A DNA stretch of 64,000 bases, from positions 4,037,453 to 4,101,452 of the forward strand of contig PSQN01000017.1 of the NCBI GenBank assembly GCA_002989075.1, given 5' to 3'. This DNA comes from Arthonia radiata. Lineage: Eukaryota > Ascomycota > Arthoniomycetes > Arthoniales > Arthoniaceae. This document shows positions 43,801 through 55,695 of this stretch, in pieces. A program made the translations under genes and the position numbers. Positions within the stretch are counted from its first letter, which is position 1, and every line of letters begins with the position of its first letter. The notes under the pieces were generated by a model. That model was given only the letters and a program-made list of their open reading frames with translations, had not been told where the DNA came from and ran no database searches.

Positions 43801-44341
43801 CAACACCGACCCCGACAACGATACCTCAACCGCCGACATATCCGGCCGTCTTACCGGTGGAGTTCTCCGTATCACCCGTGACTATATCCGCGAAGGCTTC
43901 CTCGACTGGAGCCCCCGCCTCTTGCTCGCCATGTACAAATGCGAGATCCAGGCATCCACAGAAGTGCTCGGTCGCGTGTACGGCGTCATCGCCCGGAGGC
44001 GTGGTCGCATCGTTGACGAGTCCATGAATGAGGGGACACCGTTCTTCACCATCACAGCCACGCTCCCCGTGGCGGAGTCATTTGGTTTTAGTGACGAAAT
44101 TCGGAAGCGCACGTCTGGCGCTGCGTCGCCTCAGCTGGTCTTCAGCGGGTATGAGATGCTTGATGAAGATCCATATTGGGTACCTTTCACGGAGGAAGAG
44201 CTGGAGGATCTAGGGGAGCTCGCGGACAGAGAGAATGTCGCGAAAAAGTATGTGGACGGGGTGAGGAGACGGAAGGGATTGTTTGTGCGAGGAAGTAAGG
44301 TTGTGGCGAGCGCGGAGAAGCAGAAGACTTTGAAAAAGTAA
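40829..44341 (+). CDS. RIA1: Ribosome maturation GTPase Efl1/Ria1 (EF-2-like)
   Basis: Five exons (40,829-40,891, 40,944-40,964, 41,013-41,974, 42,034-43,569, 43,618-44,341) give 1,101 aa, matching yeast Ria1/Efl1 (about 1,110). The second exon is only 21 bp (ICILAHV), and the P-loop is completed at the start of exon 3 (DHGKTSLTDSLIA). G2 RGITMESSAISL, G3 DSPGHVDFSSE and G4 INKMDRL follow. Charged insertions typical of Efl1 lie near residues 175-215 and 455-510. The C-terminus has EF-G domain IV/V marks (AVFLEELTI, YGVIARRRGRIVDE). Role: with Sdo1/SBDS it evicts Tif6/eIF6 from pre-60S subunits in the cytoplasm. Confidence 0.94.
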
Positions 44342-44501
44342 TGCCAACTTGCAGCTCTCAAAGCCAACTTACACAGTCAATGAACAGGCAAAAGTGGGAG
44401 CGCTGTGGAGATTTTTGCATTGGAAAACTTGACTATGAGCAGATGACGTTCTCTAGACATACCTTCGTCCTATCTATTGCGCACCTATCTTAGTGGCAGT
44501 A

Positions 44502-45736
44502 CTATATCGTATTGGTCAGCTTGAGGTGTGCATCCATCATAAGAGCCATTTGATGATTCAACACAGGCTCTTCGCCCTGCGTCAACACGCGATCCCTAAA
44601 CGTTGGAAAGTCCACGTCACTTCCCGTCATTAGCTTATTCACCACCCACGCATCAGTCTGTGCCCGCCACGGATACGTAAACAGCAGCCTGTAAGCCACC
44701 TCTGCCTTCTTTGAACCGATCAGGTCACCGAACGCCACACCAAGCTCATCGTTGTTTGCCTGTGCGCTCTCCACGACAGACCGCTTGACAGCCTCGCAAA
44801 ATGCGGCGGTGGCTGCTTTGCTATCTTCGGGAGCGCCTAAATCTGCAATAATTTCAGCGTTCGCGGCAAAGACTCGAATGGAGCCGGTTTTACGTAGTCC
44901 CAGTCGAGAAAGCCCGTAATATTCCAATCATCGTCGACCAGGATGTTGTTATAGTGTAAGTCAATGCGGCAGATAGGAAAGGGCATATTGACTGTGGCTT
45001 CGCCAGCAACGTGAGCAGCAGCCTTCATCAACCATTCGCACGCTACTTCAGTTGCCTTGTCACCAGGCCTAAGCTTCACAGCCTCCTCGTTGAGTAGACG
45101 CCAGTTAGTGATGAAGTAGTCTCGCGATGTCTTTATATGGGCGCCGGCAACTACTTTAAGCTTCATACTTCCCTGGCCTCGATTACGTGTCGTCCTCAAC
45201 TTACCTAGTTTCTCGAAACGCAAGCAGCTGAGCTCGTACATGTACTCACCGAACTGCGTTGCCAGCTTCTCCAAGTGCTCGGCTGGCACAGAGCTAGCCA
45301 GATGCGACTCGGGATGTCGCCCAGGTAATCTCTCCGTGAGCACATATTGCCCTCCTACGGGATTTCTCGGGTCGGTGTCAAGAAAATATACTATTGGTAC
45401 CGGAATACTGGTCTCTGTGCCTACCAGATCGAGAAGAACCAGCTCGGCGGCCATGGCTTTTGTTATTTTCTCTTCGTCGTCGTCACCGAAGGGGATGCGC
45501 ATACGCGCAACCCATTCGACGGTGTCTGAGAAGCGCAGGGGAATGAGTACGTAGCGCTCCCTGCAGGGCAAGGTAATGTGGTCAACGGTACAGGTCAATC
45601 CATCGACTTGGCGGAGATGCAGCGCTCTTTGCGCTAAAGCGTTACAGTCGAGCCGCTCGAGGAGACTCTGGATGGATTCGGCTCGTGAATCGGCGGAATC
45701 AAGGCCTAGTAGAGTCTGATACTGTTCGAAAGCCAT
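44502..45736 (-). pseudogene. Aminoglycoside-phosphotransferase-like kinase gene, apparently frameshifted
   Basis: From 45,736 the frame codes a protein kinase-like APH fold. It includes VLTERLPGRHPESHL, the catalytic-loop equivalent PICRIDLHYNNILVDDD (Asp and Asn in IDLHYNN), and the metal-binding ITGFLDWDYVKPAP. Directly after this the frame ends in a stop at 44,837, while the next frame continues smoothly from about 44,870 (SFAANAEIIADLGAPEDSKA) to 44,502. No GT-AG intron joins the two in frame: the candidate GTAAAA...TTGCAG leads straight to TAG. A one-base change near 44,868-44,875 would explain the picture, either a true mutation or an assembly error. Together the parts would be about 410 aa, a normal length for fungal APH-family proteins, whose substrates are generally unknown. 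Divergent from PHS1. Confidence 0.65.
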
Positions 45737-46059
45737 TGCGGTACTCGGAATGCAGAGGACGTGGTGTCTTTGATACGAGTAGGTCTTGAACAGCGATATC
45801 AGGCTTTTTCCAGACTACGCTTTGGGCAAAGATGGGCGAGGGAGCGAGCTAATATATGTGGCCATTGTCAGAGCACTGCCTGGCGCTAGGCAGTTGGCTG
45901 AGCAATCCCAAACCAATTCAAAAAGTTCGTCATTGCTACGCGTACATAGCGAGATTCCGCTAGTAGGATCCTGGTTATAAGGATATCACACACCAATGCT
46001 ACTAGGTGCACAGGCGTCGACTACAACAGTCACCAGGTCGCTCGCCCACACTGGCCATC
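45737..46059. promoter_or_regulatory. Shared divergent promoter of the APH-like gene and PHS1
   Basis: 323 bp lie between the start codons. Nothing specific was recognised. Confidence 0.35.
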
Positions 46060-46826
46060 ATGCCACCCAAACGCACCTCCAGCGGCACTTCCTCGTCACC
46101 GTCCACCTCAAGCCTCAACCGCCAGTACCTCATCGTCTACAACGCCGTCTCCTTCCTCCTTTGGGCCACCCTCCTCACGCGCGTCGCCCTCACCCTTTCC
46201 TCGTCCAACCTCAGCAATGTCTACCCCACCGTCGGCACATTCGCGCGCAACACGCAAACGCTCGCCCTCCTCGAAATCGCACACTCCCTCCTCGGCATTG
46301 TCCGCGCCCCCGTCGCAACAACAGGCATGCAAGTCGCATCCCGCCTTTTGCTCGTCTGGGGCATCGTGAACCCCTTCTCTCAAGGGCTACAACTAGGCTC
46401 CAGCAGCCTCTTCAACAACAATGCGCGGAACAATCAACTGGCATACACCGGCATGCTCGGGGCATGGAGCGTGACAGAATGCGTGCGCTACCTGTACTTC
46501 ACACTATTCCTCAGCAACGGGAGCAACGCGGCAAAGGTCCCTGAGGCGCTGAGCTGGGCACGCTACAATGGGTTCTGGGTGCTGTATCCGGTGGGGATAT
46601 CGTGCGAGTGCTGGTTGGTGTGGAGCAGTCTGCCGATGGCGGAGACGGTGAATCCGCTGTTTGCGTGGGTGTTGAGGGCGGTGCTGGTGGTTTATGTGCC
46701 TGGTTTGTGGAATAGTCTGAATATGCAAGGAGAATGCTGACTTGAGTAGGGTCGTATGTGCTGTTTACGCATATGGTTAAGCAGCGGCGGAGGGTTTTGA
46801 GGGGAAAGGGGAGAGTGGGAGGTTGA
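46060..46826 (+). CDS. PHS1: Very-long-chain (3R)-3-hydroxyacyl-CoA dehydratase
   Basis: Two exons (46,060-46,702 and 46,750-46,826; 47-bp intron GTTTGT...GTAG) give 239 aa. Several membrane segments are visible from residue 23 on (LIVYNAVSFLLWATLLTRVA, MQVASRLLLVWGIVNPF, WVLRAVLVVYVPG). The family motif WSVTECVRYLYF carries the catalytic Glu, with a Tyr upstream in the same region. The C-terminus is lysine/arginine-rich (HMVKQRRRVLRGKGR), fitting an ER retention role. Role: third step of very-long-chain fatty acid elongation in the ER. Without the short second exon the protein would end in a non-family tail. Confidence 0.92.
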
Positions 46827-48043
46827 GTTTGCGGGAGTTTACGGCCGCTACATCGCAAGATCATGATATGTGACCATGTCAATACATTACAGGCATACTG
46901 TTGCGCCTGTCGCCATGCTTGTCCGACTTCGAAATGCAGATGTCTCAGTTCAGCAAGCACGGATAACACTCGGTGCTTGAGCTTTGGGCTCAGGATACGA
47001 ATCTAAAGCATCCACTATCTACATTGGACCTTCCAGCTGTCTATCTGAAGCACTTCATATGCTCTTGAGCATGAACCGTCCCTCTGAAGGAGGCCCACAG
47101 CAAAGAACGCCTACAGCCTCATATATTTGCCAGCGACATGCGAACAGAAAGCGTAGCCTCATACGACTATTCTCCATGTTCCGCAACGATCATCGCAACA
47201 AATTGGCGGCCGGTTTGCTCAGACATCTGTTGCTCAGCTGCCTTCGACCATTGGACGACACTCGTCACCTCTACGATCCATCATCTTCAGCATGCACAGC
47301 AAGCGCTCCTCGCTTAGTGGACGTAGCTACAAAGCAGTTAGAGGAAAATCAGTAGGAAAAGCAGGTTCTATTTTTCGAATGAAGACACGGCATAGCATCG
47401 ACACTGCAAAGGCTGATACTCGGTCCTTGTTGGTTGTCTTAAATGTCTTAATTTGTTCTGTCCCAGCCGGCCTTCATGTGTAACAACCAGAGACGTCTAT
47501 GCTTAGTCAAAAGTTCTTTGAGGAGGGGAGGGAAGCCGAAAGTGTACTCATGCAACTGCAGCTGTCTATTGGGGAGGAAAGTAGGGGAACTTGTGAAAGC
47601 CTTGCTATAGCTCGAACTGTGTCACCATCGGGCGAGTATGGATGGCCCACGGCGGATTGCTAGGAAACCTGTTCACAGCTTTTCAAAACGGAAGGCGGTG
47701 AAATAGAAATGGTCAAGAGCTACGATATACCGAGTGGAACGATTGCTGCTTTCCGGCACTGCCCTTCATGAACAAACTCTGTATTGGCTGGCCTGAGCGT
47801 AACCCGACGTAAAAAGCTCGCATGATGTATCTGCGAAACGATGTCGTCTTCAGTGCGAGTCGAAAGGTGAATAAGGAGTTCGAAAAGGGGTTGCTGAGGA
47901 GCGTTATCTAGGGTTACACCCTTCCGGGTCTTCTGATACGCGTGCAGCGCGTTTCGCGTCAACACATTGGCCCACAATTTAACGTCCTCGCGTTTGTTTG
48001 CGTATTCTTGCTCATTCGTTTTGACTTACACTCCATCACGCTG
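46827..48043. other. Intergenic region upstream of SCC3
   Basis: About 1.2 kb without a credible gene. Open frames at 46,984-47,355 and 47,292-47,483 have no family resemblance. The last few hundred bases are presumably the SCC3 promoter and leader. Confidence 0.5.
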
Positions 48044-51000
48044 ATGCCAGCGCGTCTCTCAAGCATGGAGTTGTCATCTCCATCAAATCCGGACGTAGAT
48101 CCATCCTCGCGGCCATCGCGGCGCAAGTCTGGACGTGTACCCAAGCAGACTGAATTCCTAAGCCCTGCTGAGAGTGCCAAGCGAAAGCGAAATGCAGACG
48201 AAGCTGGTGAAGAAGGTGGCGATAGTGATGAGGATGACATGTCTGACGAGGACCAAAATGACAACGATCCAGACGAAGAAGAATTACGTGAACGTCGACG
48301 CAAGCAGAAGTCCAAAGCTTCAAACAAGAGCAAACCTGCAGCAAAGAAGCAGAAGCCTAATGGCATCAGTGTTGGGACATCGGCGACTCTTGTTCGAAGG
48401 CCAGCAAAGAAGGTGACAGCGGCGAGGAAGGGCCAGGTCGCGTCAGCCGCGGAGGTCGGAGGGCTGTATGGCAAGTGCGCACGAGGTCAACGCATGAGCA
48501 AGCTAGCTAACACAATGCAGGTAGTGTGTTCGCCGGCGACGAGCGCCTCGACAGTGTTTCCGCTGCTTGGGTAGATCGCTTCACAGCGCATGAGGCAAAC
48601 GCCGTGGCAGAGCTTGTCAACTTCGTATTGCGGTGCGCTGGCTGCGAGCATGAAGTCAACGGCCATGACATTGAAGACCCCGACAACGCGACCAACAAAC
48701 TCGGCGATATTCAAGAATTGCTGCAGGCACAGGCAATGTCTGATTACCCATTGATATCGCGGAACAAGGGCAGTGCCACGTTCAAGAAGACGTTGACAAG
48801 TTTCATCAATACATTTGTTCATGTTATCGCCTCAAAAAACCTACTAACCGATCAGCCTGAACTCATCGAAAACATTCAGACATGGGTCGGCTCGATGTCC
48901 TCTGCACCCAGCCGACCTCTACGACACACAGCCGCTCTGGTGTCGCTGGAGATCACAACCGCATTAGCAGAGCTAGGAAAAAGCGCAAACGACAACTCTG
49001 CGAAGATTACGAGACAAGCAGAGGGTGAACGGAAGAACAAGAAAGCCAATCAAGCCAGAGTCGACTCCCTCAGGCAGTCTGCCGAAGAAACAAGACGCCG
49101 CGAGATCGCAATCAATGGCATCTTCAAAGACTGGTTTGATGTTGTCTTCGTGCATCGGTATCGCGATGTAGACGCACGTGTTCGCGTTGATTGCGTCACT
49201 TACCTCAGCGAATGGATATTGATTCATCCCGATGAGCTACTGAACGGTCAACATTTGCGGTACTTGGGATGGGTACTCTCTGATACCACCAAAGAAGTGA
49301 GACTACAAACGGTGCGGGACATGCAGAAATTATACCAAGATGACAACAAGATTGGCTTGCTTCGACAATTTACAGACAAGTTCAGACCACGTATCGTAGA
49401 GATGGCAGCACGAGACGGCGATCTAGGTGTTCGGTGTTCATCCTTGGAGCTACTAAATGTTTTACGAACCAAGGGCCTGCTCGAGCCAAGCGATGTAGAG
49501 AGTATCGGACGGCTTATCTTTGATAGCGAATTTCGGGTGCGCAACGCTGTCGCGCCGTTCTTCGCAGCAATTGTTGAGGACGTCTACCAAGACAAGCGAG
49601 ACGAATTCGAAGGAGCAGAAGAGGAGGCTATTGCAGACTTTGAACAACATGAAGATGACGATTTTGAGGCGCACAGTCTTGATTGGGTACGGTTCAAGAG
49701 CATTGCCGAGCTGCTTCAATCGTACGACATCGAAGACGACAGTCCCCTTCACATTGATATGGAGGCTCAAGCTTTTAATGATACCGATGACCCAATCCAT
49801 TCCCGCGTCTCGCTCGCCACAGAGGCCATTTTTGATCATGTACCGTGTTTGACCAAATGGGACAGTCTGGCTGGATTGTTGATCAAAGACATCGCTCGGC
49901 ATGCAAACATTGCCGACCCCAGCGACATCCCCTCCTACATTGACAATGCCAGTCAACTCGAGACACCCGAACAGGTAGTACTACTCGACGTGCTCAACGT
50001 CTCAGTAAAGCATGTCCTCTCAACAGTGATCGCTGAGACCGGTGCCACCTCGAAGAAGTCAAGGAAGACCAAACGCGAGCTTGAAGCGCTTGCTGAAGCT
50101 CAAGAGGCCGCTGCTCAACGACTTGCTTCTGTAATTCCCAAGCTATTGAGGAAGTTCGGAGAATCGCCAGTGGCTGCTGCTGCAGTATTGCGTCTTCAGG
50201 CTGTCCTCAACCTCGATGTTTTCTCGCAATTACGAGAGGACAGTACGACGTTCTCCAACCTCCTTGAAGACATTCGTCGGCAGTTCATGTCACATGAGGC
50301 AGCGCCGGTCATTCAATCTGCCAAGCGAGCACTGCTTCACGCTCGGGGTACAGATGAACTCGAAGAAGTTGCAAGTGGCAAGCTCAGCGTTCTGTGGGAC
50401 GATACTACACTTACACTTGCGCGACTGTGTAAAAATCAGGATCTCACTATTCGTGGCAGCTTGCATTCCTCGCTTGTGGGCGCATTGTCTACGACGGTTA
50501 TGCGCATCGCCAACCTCGCCAGCATATGTGATTGTGTCGAGGCACTAGAGAAAGCACACAACATCTCGCAGAAGACTCAAAAGAAATTTGACAGTGGCCC
50601 AGCGACCATCACGCCCATTGGCTGTCTCTCAGACATGGTGCAGCGTGGTATACTGGACGAAGATTCGTCAGACGCTCTTGAAGACGCTGACGCAGCGGTT
50701 GAAGACGGTCTCGTGAGCAACGCGATCAAAGCCCTGGGTTTCTACTTCTCATGGCAAGTCGTCCATCTTCGCGCAGCCGGCGAAGCAGTCACGACTCCGC
50801 TCCCCGACATCCTTTCCCGCTTCACCTCCGTCCAAACCTCCCTCCGCACCCTCATCGGCTCCAGGCACGGCGCAGACAGTCTACGCACTGAAGCTAGTGT
50901 ACATCTGCTCGACAACGCCACTACGCTCTCTACACTACGCCACACAGCCGGCAATGATGTCCTTGAGGCCCTCAATCTCCCCAGCTCAGCCCGTCTACCA

Positions 51001-51645
51001 ACCCAAGCCCGCAAAGCAGTCCTCGGCGTGTTCATTGCCGTCGAGCGCGACTACGCGCGCAAAGCCGGCAAAACCCTCGTTGACCCCTCCGAAGACACAG
51101 CAGAAGACCAAGCGGAGACTCAGCGGCAGGAGGAAGAAGCGCTTGAAGCCGAGCCTGAGTCTTCTGATGACGAGGCGGACGAAGACGGCGACGTTGAAGA
51201 TGTCGAAGCCCAAGCACGCGCGCAGGCGAAGCAGAACAAGAAAGACAAGGCCGCGTTGCTAGCTGAGAAGGACTTGTGTACGTTGGCAGCCAAGCTTATG
51301 TTTGCGGTGGAAGGTGGTTGTATTGACGACAGCGGCGCAACGAAGAAGCGAGTCTTGCGGAATCGAAGCAGGTTTGGGAAGAGCTACGCCGAGGTCCTGG
51401 CTACGTTTGAGAAAGAGAAGGAGGAGAAGCAGAAAACGAAGATCAAGACTAAGGGGGCGCGACCGCAGGTACGAACGCCGGTGGTGGAGGAGCCGGACGA
51501 GATGGACGAGGACCCAATTGAGGAGGATGGAGAGGAGGACTTGAGGAGGCGAGAGTTGGCTGAGCCCGAAGCTGATGGTGGGGAGGAGGGAGGTGCTGAA
51601 GAAGGTGGTGTTAATGATGAGCCAGAGAGTGTGTTGGGTGACTAG
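48044..51645 (+). CDS. SCC3: Cohesin subunit Scc3/STAG
   Basis: Two exons (48,044-48,470 and 48,521-51,645) give 1,183 aa. The N-terminal 140 residues are basic/acidic and disordered. The STAG domain then begins (GDERLDSVSAAWVDRF). The stromalin-conservative segment lies at GIFKDWFDVVFVHRYRDVD with VRVDCVTYLSEWI. HEAT-type helices fill most of the rest, and the C-terminus is acidic and Lys-rich. The single intron (48,471-48,520) starts GCAAGT and ends TGCAG. Only the GC donor keeps frame (TAT G|GT AGT), since the nearby GT is in the wrong phase. Role: binds Scc1 and DNA within cohesin for sister-chromatid cohesion. A start at 48,065 (MELSSPSNPD) is an alternative. Confidence 0.93.
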
Positions 51646-52168
51646 CTACGGCGTCCTGGAAAGGACTTAGGCGATGCTATTGCATATGTACAGGGGAAAT
51701 CTCTGGCGTTGAGAGTGAGACAGGTAAGCGAGCAATTCGCGTGGACTGGAACGGTCTGGATCTATGGCAAGGTTGCGTAGTCAACGCAGGACCACAGCGC
51801 TCATAAGCTGGCTTCACGACGATCTTGGTTTGCATGTAAGAATGTGAGCAGGGGTGTGTAAATTTTTCAGCGACGAGCGCAGAGAATGCCAATGCGGAAA
51901 GACTCCTTTCGTCGAATATTCCGTTTCATTTCCCTTCCTCGACGTGTATGTGTACAAGATCTGTCCTTCGCGCCAGTCACCGTGCTGATTAGAGTGGAGT
52001 AGTAAGTATGCCCAGCGTAAAATACAGACCAAGTGACTGTACAGCGAAGCGTACATCTTTTTGCGCCGACCCATGCATATGCCATCCAAGTCCACGGTGG
52101 CTTATCTTCGACATACCTTTGAGACGACATCTACATGCGCCTTTGCTCACATCAACCGTCTTTCACGC
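51646..52168. other. Convergent 3' region between SCC3 and TUF1
   Basis: About 520 bp shared as 3' flanks of two convergent genes. Minus-strand open frames at 51,677-51,892 and 51,814-52,130 are not gene-like. Confidence 0.5.
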
Positions 52169-53683
52169 CTACTCAACCACTCTCGTACACAACCCCGTCG
52201 CCACAGTCTTACTCCCCTCTCTCACCGTAAACCGTTGTCCCGGCTCAAGAGCCAACGGCCTATGAATCTCACACATCATCTCCACGTTATCCCCAGGGTG
52301 CACCATCTTGCTATCCGCGTCCGCGACGCCTTCTGGCCAGTACAAATGGCACGCCTCGTCGGCCGTCCGCAGGTACATCTGCGGCCGGTAGTTATTACTG
52401 AAACCCGTGTGCCGCCCGCCCTCCTCCTTCGTCAGGATGTACATCGATGTCAGGAACTTCTTGTACGCCTTGTTCGAGCCGGGCTTGGCGACGACCATGC
52501 CGCGCGCCACGTCCTCGCGCTTCAGGCCTCGTAGTAACAGCCCGGAGCTGTCGCCTGCGCGCGACTCGTCGCAAGATTTCTTGAACATCTCAATATCGGT
52601 AACTTTCGTCTTGATGGGAGTCTTGTTCCTGCCCACAAGCTCAACCTCCGTATCCTTCTTCAGCGTTCCGCGCTCCACCCTCCCCGACGCGACAGTGCCA
52701 CGGCCAGGTATACTAAACACGTCCTCTATGCTCATCAAGAACGGTTTCTCGATATCGCGCTGAGGCGTGGGTATCCAGTCGTCGATCGCCTTGAGGAGTT
52801 CGTCGATCTTGTTCACGCCGATGTCGGGCTGCTTGCCCTCGATGGAGCAGAGCGCGGAGCCGAGGACGACGGGCGTCTCGTCGCCCTCGAAGCCGTAGGT
52901 GCTGAGGAGTTCGCGCATCTCCATTTCGACGAGCTCGAGCATTTCGGGGTCTTGGAGGGCGTCGACTTTGTTGACGAAGACGATGACCTTTTGGATGCCG
53001 ACTTGGCGGGCTAATAGTAAATGCTCACGTGTCTGGGGCCTGAAAGGTTTGTGTCAGCGTTTGGGTGGGTAACTGGGTGTGTCCTCCAATGTTGAGGTTG
53101 TGAGGAGAGGATGTGAGGGTCGTACATCTGTCCATCACTAGCCGCTACTACGATAATCGCACCATCCATATTTGCTGCGCCTGTAATCATGTTCTTGATG
53201 TAATCGGCGTGACCGGGACAATCGACGTGGGAGTAATGGCGGGCCTCGGTGGCGTATTCGATGTGTGCGGAAGAGATGGTGATGCCGCGTTTCCGCTCTT
53301 CGGGGGCTTTGTCAATGGAACCATATTCAAGATAGGAGGCTAGCCCTTTCTCGGCTTGCCGTTTCGTTATGGCGGCTGTGAGGGTGGTCTGCAGCGGTTA
53401 GTGCCATTGGGCGGATGGGAGCAGAGGGAGGAGTACTTTGCCGTGGTCGACGTGGCCGATGGTGCCTGCGAAAAGGTCAGCGAAGCATGTATTGAAAGTG
53501 GTCACTCAGGGTCGACATACCGACGTTGACGTGCGGCTTGTTTCGCTCGAAGACCGTGGCATACGATCTTAACGAGTCGACTGCGCGTCTGCTCCGGAGG
53601 ACGTCCTGTGTCAGGTTCAAGCGGAATGGCTGTCGCAGGAGTGCGCGCCCTGAACGGACAAAGGTAGAGGAGAAGAGTGACAT
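52169..53683 (-). CDS. TUF1: Mitochondrial translation elongation factor Tu
   Basis: Four exons (53,683-53,521, 53,465-53,437, 53,388-53,126, 53,039-52,169; introns 55, 48 and 86 bp) give 441 aa. The presequence is Arg/Ser-rich ([20 protein letters not shown]). The second exon is 29 bp and codes just the P-loop ([10 protein letters not shown]). G2 [14 protein letters not shown]3 [12 protein letters not shown] and G4 VNKVDAL are intact. Domain 2 and 3 marks are [15 protein letters not shown] and [11 protein letters not shown]. Role: delivers aminoacyl-tRNA to mitochondrial ribosomes in the matrix. The neighbour EHD3, transcribed divergently 417 bp away, is also mitochondrial. Confidence 0.96.
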
Positions 53684-54100
53684 GATGGGCGCGCTGCGAA
53701 GGATGAAGAGAGAATGGCGTATAGGGACTTCTGCTCGAGATGCTGGGAATTATTTTCCTCAGATCGGAGTCGTTGCTAGCTGCAAATATCGAATATCAAT
53801 GCGAGGTTGACAGAGCCGTACATCAGTGCCACGATGTTAAGATATACGCTCCACATTGGTCGTTTCAATGCGTCTCCCATCAGCCTTCGATTTCCAGCGC
53901 TTTTCTGCAGCCGGAAAGCTTCTTGCGTGTTTTGAAGTTGTTGATGCTCCCTACTCGTTTCATTCTTCTCTGTCAATAGTATTTCTCGCTGTTCGACCTC
54001 CAAGCGACTTGCAACAATTTCATCGCCAGCTCCGAAAGCTACCGAGGTCAGAAGCTCGTCCACAAGCTCTCCCTTCATCTGCTTGTCATCCCGTCTCTCC
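53684..54100. promoter_or_regulatory. Shared divergent promoter of TUF1 and EHD3
   Basis: 417 bp separate two genes whose products both carry mitochondrial presequences, so co-regulation is plausible. No specific element was identified. Confidence 0.4.
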
Positions 54101-55695
54101 ATGGTATTACGGCCGACTCTATTACGGCCTCTGGCACCCCGACACATTCTCTCCCAACCCGCACTTGTCACCATGCCTTTGCGAGCTAAGATCCAGATAC
54201 CAATGGCTGCAAGCCAGCGGTCCGTCCAAACCGAAGCCACTCCCAGAGAGGTTCCTGAAGACGACCCGGATGACGTACTCTTCAACACACATTTCGGTGT
54301 ACGAACAATAGAGCTGAATAGACCAAAGAAACTGAACTCATTGGACGGCTCAATGTGCAGAAAGATCATACCGCGGCTACTGGAATGGGAGAAATCGGAC
54401 ATGATCAGCGCGGTCATCATGAAAGGTGCCGGTGAGAAAGCCTTATGTGCAGGAGGCGACGTGGCTACTCTCGCACAATGGAATCAAGAGGGACCAGAGG
54501 GTCGTCAAAGATCAACAGACTATTTCGCACTCGAGTACAAGCTAGACCACTTGATCGCGACTTACACCAAGCCTTACATTGCATTCATGGATGGCATCAC
54601 CATGGGTGGCGGCGTTGGTCTCAGTGTCCACGCACCGTTCCGCATTGCAACAGAGCGGACTCTTTTCGCGATGCCTGAGACTTCCATAGGCTTCTTTCCC
54701 GAGGTTGGCGGGAGCTTCTTCTTACCACGGCTGGATGGCCAGCTAGGGAAGTATCTGGCATTGACGAGCGAACGGCTGAAAGGCGTGCAGGCATAGTGAG
54801 TCGTCTCGCGACTTACGTAAAGAACATGACTGACACCCGCAGCTATCACGGCATTGCAACTCATTACATTCACTCGTCCTCTTTACCTGATCTAGAAGCT
54901 CGCTTGGCTGAACTGACCATACCAGACTATGCTTCCCTCGAAGATCGGTACAAGATCATCAACAATACCCTAGCTGAGTTCGTGTCCGCTCTTCCACACA
55001 ACGAGCCCTTGCAGATTGCCGGCGAACGTAGGAAAGCAATCGATCGATGCTTTGCTCCATTCCGGATAGAGGAGATACTCGAAAGCCTGGAAAGGGAAGC
55101 AAAGAGCTCCACCCCTGCATCAGACTGGGCGCAGAAGACGCTTGGTGCAATTCAAGGTCGGTCGCCTACTTCACTCAAAGTGACGTTGCTTCAAATGGCG
55201 TTGGGAGGCAAGTGGAGTATCACTACGGCGTTCGAAAAAGAGCATCAAATCGCCGCCCGCTTTATGAATCATACCGATTTCGTCGAAGGTGTGTCAGCAC
55301 GCCTGGTCCGAAAGCCTCCGGAGACGCCCAAGTGGCAACCAGACTCCTTATCAGGTGTTTCCGAGGAAGAGATCGACAGCTTCTTCAAGCCCAACGAGCA
55401 AAGCCCACCGAAGCTCGAGATGCTTAAGAAAACTTCAGGCAAAACAGACTACCAACAGTATCCACATTCATGGACTGCTATACCTAAGGAGCGCGATGTG
55501 GCGCAATTTATCAACCAACGCACGAAGAGCAAGGAAGCCGTGACGCCAGAAATCGTTCAGCAACATTTCCAGTCCGCCACCAGCGGAAAGCCTGGGCTCG
55601 GAGCGGTTCTTCAAGACATTCTTGAACGGCAGACAAAGCAAGAAGGAGAGCAAATATCTTGGTTATCGAACACTGACGCTCAACAGCAGCGATGA
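54101..55695 (+). CDS. EHD3: 3-hydroxyisobutyryl-CoA hydrolase, mitochondrial
   Basis: Two exons (54,101-54,795 and 54,843-55,695; 47-bp intron GTGAGT...CGCAG) give 515 aa. The N-terminus (MVLRPTLLRPLAPRHILSQP) is a presequence. Enoyl-CoA hydratase/isomerase fold marks are GVRTIELNRPKKLNSL, the oxyanion-hole segment KALCAGGDVATLAQ, and MDGITMGGGVGLSVHAPFRI. The catalytic region is MPETSIGFFPEVGGSFFLPR, with the Glu of PET and downstream acid typical of HIBCH. Role: valine catabolism, hydrolysing 3-hydroxyisobutyryl-CoA. In yeast the orthologue was also described as a mitoribosomal protein. Length is usual for filamentous fungi. Confidence 0.94.
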
